The notes beneath the pieces are model-generated. The model did no database searches and was not told where the DNA came from. It was given only the letters and a program-made list of their open reading frames with translations. A stretch of 21,962 nt of DNA from Acidobacteriota bacterium (GTDB taxonomy: Bacteria > Acidobacteriota > Terriglobia > Bryobacterales > Bryobacteraceae): contig JAPKYY010000173.1 of NCBI GenBank assembly GCA_026394095.1, positions 1 through 21,962 of the forward strand, in the 5' to 3' direction. Made by a program: the position numbers and the translations under genes. Of this stretch, positions 8,455 to 14,310 are shown piece by piece. Each line of letters begins with the position of its first letter. The stretch's first letter is position 1.

Positions 8455-8455
8455 T

Positions 8456-8734
8456 CTAAGCCTGAATCATCTGCTCAATCGATTGCGCCGTGATCTCCCC
8501 ATGTGTCGCTACCGCTGAAGGCGTCCCCTTGCGGAAGACTATGATTTGCGGTGAGGCGTGCTCGATTCCGGTGCTTTCGGCGATAAAGTTCGACATCGGC
8601 CGCTCCTTCTTCACTGAAACCAGATAAACCGGCACCTGAGGGTGGGCCGCCCGGAATTTCTCCACCTGTGAGTTGAAGCCTGATTCACCCTCCAGGGGAA
8701 GCATCGTCGATTCATCTTTTGTTTTCCAGAACAT
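8456..8734 (-). CDS. Cysteine-free YtxJ/BrxC-like (DUF2847) thioredoxin-fold protein
   Basis: This 92-residue protein resembles the C-terminal three quarters of YtxJ/BrxC, the monothiol bacilliredoxin family. The match is strongest in KKERPMSNFIAESTGIEHASPQ, where the family has RPVSNxIAExxGVxHxSPQ, and in the C-terminal VATHGEITAQSIEQMI, where the family has a His-x-x-Ile-Thr motif. Two things are odd. The N-terminus begins at the first beta strand (MFWKTKDEST), because a stop codon lies 8 codons upstream of the ATG. And the active-site TxCPIS segment reads STMLPLEGES, so Leu replaces the catalytic Cys; the protein contains no cysteine at all. It is therefore unlikely to work as a thiol oxidoreductase by the known mechanism. 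It could be a binding or scaffold derivative, or a decaying gene. Its stop is one base from that of the convergent acetamidase-family gene. Confidence 0.65.
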   Translation of the reverse strand: MFWKTKDESTMLPLEGESGFNSQVEKFRAAHPQVPVYLVSVKKERPMSNFIAESTGIEHASPQIIVFRKGTPSAVATHGEITAQSIEQMIQA

Positions 8735-8870
8735 CTTCGTGTCTTCTAAGCCTACCTAGCAGATGCGATTGAAGCACCAAACGATTTTCATATTTTCGGC
8801 ATAGTTCAAACCCAGAGCCCCTTCTCACTGCCCGTTTCGCTCTACTTCCTCCCGCCCTCAAAAATCCCGA

Positions 8871-8876
8871 TACACT
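8871..8876 (+). promoter_or_regulatory. Putative -10 box of a leaderless promoter for the amidase unit
   Basis: TACACT (extended GATACACT) lies 6 nt before ATG 8883, with no Shine-Dalgarno between. The predicted transcript start would coincide with the start codon. The remainder of the 148-nt divergent gap (8735-8882) holds pyrimidine-rich sequence and no clear -35. Confidence 0.4.
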
Positions 8877-8882
8877 GTCAGC

Positions 8883-9089
8883 ATGCCGCTTCCTCCAACT
8901 CCGGACTGGGCCAAACTCACCTCCGCCACCTACCCGCACCTCACCGATGCCGAGCGTGAAGCTCTCACTAAAATCTGGGCTACCAACTACCAGAACTTCC
9001 TGCCTCTAAAATCGCTCATCAACGGCGAACTCGATCCGGACAGCACCTTCGACCCAATCGCCACCGGCAGCACCGGAGAACAAAACTAA
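8883..9089 (+). CDS. Small amidase-associated protein, AtzG/GatC-like
   Basis: This 68-residue soluble protein ends (TAA) on the base just before the amidase ATG, so translation of the two is almost certainly coupled. The sequence has a short helical segment (LTDAEREALTKIWATNYQNF), a linker (LPLKSLINGEL) and a DPDSTFDPI tail. The layout of one or two helices and then an acidic x-x-F-x-P tail recalls AtzG and GatC, small partners that wrap around amidase-signature subunits (AtzE, GatA). Identity is weak by eye, so the assignment rests mainly on size, position and the tail motif. The start is the only in-frame ATG. It lacks a Shine-Dalgarno but sits 6 nt from a -10-like box. Confidence 0.6.
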   Translation: MPLPPTPDWAKLTSATYPHLTDAEREALTKIWATNYQNFLPLKSLINGELDPDSTFDPIATGSTGEQN

Positions 9090-10481
9090 ATGACGCTCAC
9101 CGAAGCCGCCGCCCAGCTCCGTGCCAAAAAAGTATCCAGCCTTGAGCTCACCACCCAATCCCTCGAGCGCTCGAAACTCCTCCAGCCCAAACTCAACGCC
9201 TTCCTCACCTTTACCGAAGAAGAGGCCCTCGCCGCCGCAAAACTCGCTGACGAAAACTTTGCCAAAGGCATCGACCACGGCCCCCTCCAGGGCATCCCCA
9301 TAGCAGTCAAAGATCTCTACTACACCAAGGGAACCCGCACCACCGGCGGCAGTAAGATCTTCAAAGACTTTGTCCCCAACTACGACGCAGCCGTCGTCGA
9401 AAAGCTCAAAGCCGCCGGCTCCGTTCTCACCGGCAAACTCGGCATGCACGAGCTCGCCTTCGGCATCACTTCCAACAACGCCCACTACGGCCCAATCCGC
9501 AACGCCTGGGACCCCACCCGTATCCCCGGTGGCTCCTCCGGCGGCTCCGGCGTCGCCGTCAGCGCCGGTATGGTCTTCGCCGCGATGGGCTCCGATACCG
9601 GTGGCTCGATCCGCATCCCAGCCAGCTACTGCGGCACCGCAGGCATCAAGCCCACCTATGGCCTTGTCTCCCGCTATGGCACTATGCCTCTCGGCTTTAC
9701 CCTCGACCACATGGGGCCCCTGGCCCAAACCTCCCGCGATTGCGCTGCTGTCCTCAACGCCATCTCCGGCCCTGATCGCCGCGATGCCTACTCAGCCAAA
9801 TCCTCCCACCCACCCATCGAGATCCCTGCCACTCCAGATCTCACCGGCCTCCGCATCGCCTTCAGCGAAGAATTCCTCCTCGAAGGCGTCGACCCCGAAA
9901 TCCGCGCCATGGTCCAAAATGCCGTCCGTGCCTTCCACGAATGGGGCGCCACTACTCTTGAACTCAAACTCGGCTGGCTCCGCGATGTCGTCTCAATCAG
10001 CCATGTCATATTACCGGCAGAGGCAGCCAGCGTCCTTGAGCCACACCTCTCCCGTCGCGATGATCTCGGCCCCGAAGTCCGGCCCCTCTTTGAAGCCGGT
10101 CGCCTCATTCCAGCCGTCGATTACCTTCAGGCCCAAAAACTCCGCCGCCTCTACCGGGCTAAGGCCGAAAGTTTACTGTGGCAACATTGCGATATCCTCA
10201 TCGCCCCCTCCACCGCAATCACTGCCCCTAAAATCGGCGAACAAACCGTCACCCTCGCCTCCGGCCAACAACTCGAAGTCCGTACTGCCTCCACTCTGCT
10301 CGTGCGCGCCTTCAACGTCCTTGGCACCCCCGCCCATTCCGTCGTTGGCGGTTTCCATTCAAATGGTCTCCCCATGAGCCTGCAACTGATCGCCAAACCC
10401 TTCGCCGACGCCAAAGTCCTCCACGCCGGCGCTCGTTTTGAACAAGAGACAGGCCACCATCGTATTAAGCCGCCTATCTAG
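9090..10481 (+). CDS. Amidase-signature family amidohydrolase (AtzE-like)
   Basis: This 463-residue amidase-signature enzyme cleaves C-N amide bonds through a Lys-cisSer-Ser triad. All three residues are present at canonical spacing: Lys74 in IPIAVKD, Ser149 in IPGGSSGGS and Ser173 in GSDTGGSIRIP. The 75- and 24-residue intervals equal those of FAAH. YCGTAGIKPTYGLVSRYG and FTLDHMGPLAQT follow, and the C-terminus has GTPAHSVVGG and the LPMSLQLIAKPFAD closing motif. It is translated directly after the AtzG/GatC-like gene. GatA is less likely, because the LDHMGP block and the partner resemble AtzE-type enzymes and no gatB is near. The substrate is unknown. A 7-bp inverted repeat begins at the last base of the stop codon. 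Confidence 0.9.
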   Translation: MTLTEAAAQLRAKKVSSLELTTQSLERSKLLQPKLNAFLTFTEEEALAAAKLADENFAKGIDHGPLQGIPIAVKDLYYTKGTRTTGGSKIFKDFVPNYDAAVVEKLKAAGSVLTGKLGMHELAFGITSNNAHYGPIRNAWDPTRIPGGSSGGSGVAVSAGMVFAAMGSDTGGSIRIPASYCGTAGIKPTYGLVSRYGTMPLGFTLDHMGPLAQTSRDCAAVLNAISGPDRRDAYSAKSSHPPIEIPATPDLTGLRIAFSEEFLLEGVDPEIRAMVQNAVRAFHEWGATTLELKLGWLRDVVSISHVILPAEAASVLEPHLSRRDDLGPEVRPLFEAGRLIPAVDYLQAQKLRRLYRAKAESLLWQHCDILIAPSTAITAPKIGEQTVTLASGQQLEVRTASTLLVRAFNVLGTPAHSVVGGFHSNGLPMSLQLIAKPFADAKVLHAGARFEQETGHHRIKPPI

Positions 10482-10510
10482 TCATAGACCTAAGTGAAAT
10501 TCCCTATGAC
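10481..10510 (+). repeat. Inverted repeat at the end of the amidase gene
   Basis: GTCATAG (10481-10487) and CTATGAC (10504-10510) are exact reverse complements separated by 16 nt. The repeat starts at the last base of the amidase stop codon. There is no T run after it, so it is a weak terminator candidate at best. It may also be an operator upstream of the Tad operon. Confidence 0.35.
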
Positions 10511-10546
10511 AAATCACTAAACCTGCCCTTAGATTTGGCCGATAGT

Positions 10547-10556
10547 CCTCATGAGG
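10547..10556 (+). promoter_or_regulatory. Perfect palindrome CCTCATGAGG overlapping the Shine-Dalgarno of the regulator gene
   Basis: CCTCATGAGG is a 10-bp perfect palindrome whose right half supplies the GAGGA Shine-Dalgarno. That Shine-Dalgarno is 6 nt from ATG 10564 but directly abuts an earlier ATG at 10558, so 10564 is the better start. The palindrome may be an operator or chance. A GATAGT just upstream could be a -10 box, though no -35 is seen. Confidence 0.3.
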
Positions 10557-10563
10557 AATGCTC

Positions 10564-11214
10564 ATGTTGGCCAATCGCTTATTTGTGTGTGAAGCTCAAC
10601 CCGTCGTAGTCGAGGGGCTGGCTAGAATTTTGGCTGACAGCCCGGAGTTTGAGCTCGTTGGCACCGCTCCCCATCCCGTTGAAGCGATCGCGAAAATTGC
10701 AGATCTCCAGCCCGATCTGGTCATGGTCGATCAGGCATCTGGTATTCGTCCCGTCTTCACCTTTCTGAGTGAACTCAAGATTGCCAGCCCGAATTCCCGC
10801 TCCATTCTCTGGATCGTCGATCTTGCTGAAATCGAGTGTTTCCGTGCCCTCCAGCTCGGTGCCCGTGGCATCCTCCGCCGCAGTCTGCCTGTCGCCACGA
10901 TGCTCGATTGCCTGCATACTGTCGCCAAGGGCAATCTCTGGCTCGAAAATTCCATCAGCGATCAGGTCGTTGGCTTCCTCAACCGCAAGTCCAGCAATCG
11001 CCTCACCCCGCGTGAGCGAGAAATTGTCCGTGCCGTTTGCCGCGGCATGAAGAACAAAGAAATTGCCGACCTCCTTCACATCACCCCTGGCACTGTAAAA
11101 GTCCACCTCATGCATATCTTTGAAAAGACTGGGGTAAAAGACCGTTTCGAACTCGCCGTTCAGGCTCCCAGGCTGCTTGGAATCGAGTCTCAAGAAAGCA
11201 TCAGCGCAAGCTAG
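10564..11214 (+). CDS. NarL/LuxR-type response regulator with atypical receiver domain
   Basis: This 216-residue two-domain regulator leads the Tad operon. The receiver keeps the phospho-acceptor position (Asp56 in DLVMVDQ). The usual acidic pair is reduced to Glu10-Ala11, the Thr/Ser switch position reads Val (ILWIVD), and the conserved Lys before the last loop is Arg (GILRRS, 102-107). The C-terminal LuxR helix-turn-helix is canonical: LTPREREIVRAVCRGMKNKE, then IADLLHITPGTVKVHLMHI. Phosphorylation control may be weak or absent, with binding governed by another signal; that is inference. No sensor kinase is adjacent. The gene ends 2 nt before the membrane-protein gene, so it probably controls or is co-expressed with the pilus genes. 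ATG 10564 is preferred over ATG 10558 on Shine-Dalgarno spacing. Confidence 0.85.
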   Translation: MLANRLFVCEAQPVVVEGLARILADSPEFELVGTAPHPVEAIAKIADLQPDLVMVDQASGIRPVFTFLSELKIASPNSRSILWIVDLAEIECFRALQLGARGILRRSLPVATMLDCLHTVAKGNLWLENSISDQVVGFLNRKSSNRLTPREREIVRAVCRGMKNKEIADLLHITPGTVKVHLMHIFEKTGVKDRFELAVQAPRLLGIESQESISAS

Positions 11215-11216
11215 CC

Positions 11217-12740
11217 ATGCTCGGTCGTGCGCTCCGCCCTGGTTTCGTTGATCTCATCTTTGCCGCCCTCATGGCCTGGATTTTTGTCCTCTCACCGAAG
11301 GGTTGGTCCGTTCTGCTCGGTGATGGCGATACCGGCTGGCACATCCGCACGGGTCAGTGGATTCTCACCAACCACCAGGTTCCTTACCGCGATCTCTTCT
11401 CATTCTCGAAACCGGATGCTCCCTGGTTTGCCTGGGAATGGGGCGCTGATGTCCTCTTCGCCCTGCTTTACTCCGCTGGCGGCCTGGCTCTCCTGGTTTT
11501 CTTTTCAGGCTTTGTCCTGGTTGCCTCAAGTATCATCCTGTTGCGATGGATGATCTGGCGCGGCTCAAGTGTCCTTGTCGCATTCCCGGTCATGATGCTC
11601 GCAGTCGGAGGCTCCACGGTCCACTACCTTGCCCGGCCCCACATCTTCACCCTGCTCTTTCTCGCAATAGAGCTTTGGCTCCTCGATTCCGAACGCAGAA
11701 ATCCTTCCCGGCGCATCTGGCTTCTGGTTCCGCTGGCACTACTCTGGGCCAATCTCCATGGCGGCTGGCCAGCTCTTTTTGTCTTCCTCGGAATCCAGAT
11801 CGCGGCTCACCTTGTTTACGGTGACCCTGTCTGGAAGAAAGAGCTTCTTGTCGCCCTCAGTTGCGGTGCTGCCACTTTGGTCAATCCCTATGGCTGGCAG
11901 CTCCACCAGCATATCTTCGGTTACCTGCAGAGCAGTTGGATTCGAGATTCGATTGAAGAATTCCAAAGCCCCAAATTCCGCTCCGAGAATGTTCTACAGT
12001 TTGAGATCCTTCTGATTGCTGGAATCGCAGCCTCCTGGGGGCGCGCCTTCCGTGGCGCCTCCGGCCTTGCCGAAGCTGTCAGCGTCTGGCTCTGGGCCCA
12101 TTTCGCCCTCGGAGCAGTTCGACACGCTCCGCTTTTTATCCTTGCTGCTTCTCCTGTAATTGCTTCAGAACTTAGTCTGGCCATGGAGTCGCTCTGGGCT
12201 GGTGTGAAAAAGTCCTCCGTCCTCGGTATCTTTCGCGATCTGGACCTCGATCTTCGTCCCAAATTCGCCAGCAATTCCCTTTGGGCTCTGGTCTTTCCCC
12301 TAATCCTCTGCCTCTTGACGCAGCAGAAGCTGCCTTCGGACTTCCCCGAAAAACGATTTCCTGTCGCAGCCGTGAACTCTCTGGCCGCCCAACTCAATGG
12401 CCGCAGAATCCTTACTTCCGATCAGTGGGGAGACTACCTGATTTATCGCCGCTGGCCGGATCTGAAGATCTTTATCGATGGTAGAAGCGATTTCTTCGGC
12501 CCCGCTCTCGGCCAGGATTATCTCGACCTTCTCAACGTTGGCCCGAAGTGGCGCGACCATCTCGTCCGCTACCAGATTGACACTGTTCTTCTTCCTGTCG
12601 ACGCCAGCCTTGCAGCCCGGCTCGCTAGCGAACCCGGCTGGCAACTGCTTCATTCCGATACGGTTAGCGTTGCTTATGCCCGCAACTCAACAATCGCCGG
12701 CATTCCACACTCCCAACACCTTTTTTCCCCTCCAGACTAA
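11217..12740 (+). CDS. Polytopic membrane protein, GT-C glycosyltransferase-like
   Basis: This 507-residue protein has about ten hydrophobic segments in its first 380 residues. A soluble C-terminal part of about 130 residues follows (RRILTSDQWGDYLIYRRWPD, then KIFIDGRSDFFG and LLPVDASLAARL). Just after the first membrane helix is LLGDGDTGWHIRTGQWIL with Asp36 and Asp38. An acidic motif in the first extracytoplasmic loop is a hallmark of GT-C enzymes such as PMT- and ArnT-like transferases that use lipid-linked sugars. A second conserved-looking loop is SFSKPDAPWFAWEWGADVLF. The function is not established; glycosylation of the pilus or cell surface would fit the location. It starts 2 nt after the regulator stop without its own Shine-Dalgarno, so translation is probably coupled, and it ends 43 nt before cpaA. 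Confidence 0.75.
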   Translation: MLGRALRPGFVDLIFAALMAWIFVLSPKGWSVLLGDGDTGWHIRTGQWILTNHQVPYRDLFSFSKPDAPWFAWEWGADVLFALLYSAGGLALLVFFSGFVLVASSIILLRWMIWRGSSVLVAFPVMMLAVGGSTVHYLARPHIFTLLFLAIELWLLDSERRNPSRRIWLLVPLALLWANLHGGWPALFVFLGIQIAAHLVYGDPVWKKELLVALSCGAATLVNPYGWQLHQHIFGYLQSSWIRDSIEEFQSPKFRSENVLQFEILLIAGIAASWGRAFRGASGLAEAVSVWLWAHFALGAVRHAPLFILAASPVIASELSLAMESLWAGVKKSSVLGIFRDLDLDLRPKFASNSLWALVFPLILCLLTQQKLPSDFPEKRFPVAAVNSLAAQLNGRRILTSDQWGDYLIYRRWPDLKIFIDGRSDFFGPALGQDYLDLLNVGPKWRDHLVRYQIDTVLLPVDASLAARLASEPGWQLLHSDTVSVAYARNSTIAGIPHSQHLFSPPD

Positions 12741-12783
12741 TGAAAGCCCCCCCACCATCCGAAGGAATAAGGGAGAACCGCCC

Positions 12784-13284
12784 ATGACCCTTGAGACAGT
12801 AGTCGCGCTTAGCATTGGCCTCGCCGCTTCCGGCGAGGATCTCTGGCGCCGCAATATTTCCAATTCCATACCGGCAGCAGCCCTGCTTGGTGCTCTCGTT
12901 GTACATACCTCGAGCAACGGTTGGCAGGGTCTTCTCACCTGGTTTCTTGGTGCAGTGATTGGCTTTAGCGCTTTTCTCGTCTTTTTCCTCTTGGGCGGAA
13001 TGGGCGGCGGAGACGTAAAACTAATGGCCGGTTTTGGTGCCCTCCTCGGGCCCTCGCGCCTCCTCGAAGCAACGATCCTTACCGCAGGCATTGGTGGCAT
13101 CATCGCCCTGCTGGTGCTCTGCTATCGCCACGCCGTCCGCTTTTGGCGGCAACGCAATTTTTCGACCGATAAGCAATCTGAGGCCGGCCTTGCGTCTGAC
13201 TCACAACAAATTGACAATTACATCCCGTACGCCCCAGCAATAACCCTAGGCAGCTGGCTTGCGTTGATTCCGAAAGGGGTTTGA
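12784..13284 (+). CDS. cpaA: Type IV prepilin peptidase, TadV/CpaA (A24 family)
   Basis: This 166-residue integral membrane aspartyl protease cleaves the leader of Flp-type prepilins. Both catalytic aspartates are visible: Asp19 in SGEDLWRRNISN, and Asp77 in the family GxGD motif, here GMGGGDVKLM. The N-terminal methylase/zinc domain of long PilD enzymes is absent, as is normal for the Tad branch. Four to five hydrophobic segments are present, plus a polar cytoplasmic stretch around residues 115-140. The reading frame is open further upstream, but ATG 12784 has AAGGGAG about 8 nt before it and gives the standard N-terminus. The stop is 5 nt before the cpaB start. Confidence 0.92.
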   Translation: MTLETVVALSIGLAASGEDLWRRNISNSIPAAALLGALVVHTSSNGWQGLLTWFLGAVIGFSAFLVFFLLGGMGGGDVKLMAGFGALLGPSRLLEATILTAGIGGIIALLVLCYRHAVRFWRQRNFSTDKQSEAGLASDSQQIDNYIPYAPAITLGSWLALIPKGV

Positions 13285-13289
13285 CCATT

Positions 13290-14255
13290 ATGGACAAAAG
13301 ATTTCTCACAGTTTTAGGCGTTAGCCTTCTGTTTGCGCTCATTATTTCGAGCGTCTTCTATCAGATGTCGGCGCGCTCCAGCTCCGGCCCCGCCTCTCCA
13401 GGCGCTGTCGAGATGAAAGATCTCGTCGTTGCCGCCAAGGCTCTGAACGTCGGCACGACGATCAAACCCGGAGATGTCACCGTCAGCAAGGTTCCCGCTG
13501 CGGCTTTCCCCAAGAGCGGATTCATGAAGGTTGAAGAAGTCCTCGACCGTCCTGTGGTCTCCAACATCCTGGCTGAAGAAGCCGTCATCGAAGGCCGCCT
13601 TGCTCCGCGTGGCTCCGGTGCCGGCCTTGCACCAGTCATTCCTGTCGGCATGCGCGCCGTAACCGTTCGCGTTAACGATGTCGTCGGCGTCGCCGGCTTC
13701 GTTCTCCCGGGTATGCGAGTCGATGTTACCGTCACCGGCCGTCCCCCATCGGGTCAGGAAACTCTTACCACCACCGTCCTGCAAAACATCACAGTTCTCA
13801 GCGCTGGCCAGACAATGTCGCCAGATGCTCGCGGTGCAGCCATCAATGCTCCCACCGTTACCTTGCTCGTCACCCCCGAACAGGCTGAGGTCATCATCCT
13901 CGCCGGCTCCGAAGGCCGAATCCAGCTCATCCTCCGCAATGGCAGCGATAACGATGTCCAGAAGACAAGCGGTGTCACCACTCAATCGCTCTACGGTAAG
14001 CGTGGCGCAGGGCCCCGCCAACCGGGCGGCAACAATTCCAATGATGCGATGGGTGACGATGGCGTCGCTCCCCGCCGCCGGATCCGGCCCACCCCTCCCC
14101 CCGTGGTCGTCGCTGCTGCTCCTCCTCCGGCTCCCGCTCTGCCCCCTGTCCCCGAACAGATCGTTGTGATCCGTGGCAACGCCCGCAGCGTTGAAACGGT
14201 CGGCATGAAGCCAGCCAGCGGTGCAGCTCCCCCTGCTCCGGTTGCAATCCCCTAA
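13290..14255 (+). CDS. cpaB: Flp pilus assembly protein CpaB/RcpC
   Basis: This 321-residue periplasmic protein of the Tad apparatus works with the secretin. It has one N-terminal membrane anchor (about 6-25). A SAF-type domain follows (DLVVAAKALNVGTTIKPGDV through VVSNILAEEAVIEGRL, about 43-105), then the CpaB/RcpC domain (PVGMRAVTVRVNDVVGVAGFVLPGMRVDV, TVTLLVTPEQAEVIILA). The C-terminal third is unusually rich in Pro, Ala and Gly, then closes with EQIVVIRGNARSVETV, the typical CpaB ending. ATG 13290 is chosen over TTG 13281 because AAAGGGG is well spaced only for the former. The gap to the secretin gene is 55 nt. Confidence 0.92.
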   Translation: MDKRFLTVLGVSLLFALIISSVFYQMSARSSSGPASPGAVEMKDLVVAAKALNVGTTIKPGDVTVSKVPAAAFPKSGFMKVEEVLDRPVVSNILAEEAVIEGRLAPRGSGAGLAPVIPVGMRAVTVRVNDVVGVAGFVLPGMRVDVTVTGRPPSGQETLTTTVLQNITVLSAGQTMSPDARGAAINAPTVTLLVTPEQAEVIILAGSEGRIQLILRNGSDNDVQKTSGVTTQSLYGKRGAGPRQPGGNNSNDAMGDDGVAPRRRIRPTPPPVVVAAAPPPAPALPPVPEQIVVIRGNARSVETVGMKPASGAAPPAPVAIP

Positions 14256-14310
14256 GGCTTTCCCGTAAAGCTCCATTTTGACGGCTCTGATGAAACCGAG
14301 GAATTCAAGT

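Noticed and set aside
9006..10377. Large ORFs overlapping the amidase (minus 9006-9728, plus 9370-10377)
   Set aside because: One is a Gly/Glu-rich antisense frame and the other a Ser/Pro-rich +1 frame. The amidase frame carries a complete catalytic triad at canonical spacing.
9090..10481. GatA, the subunit of glutamyl-tRNA(Gln) amidotransferase
   Set aside because: The region after the nucleophile Ser (MPLGFTLDHMGPLAQT) looks like stand-alone or AtzE-type amidases. The small partner is not a clear GatC and no gatB is near.
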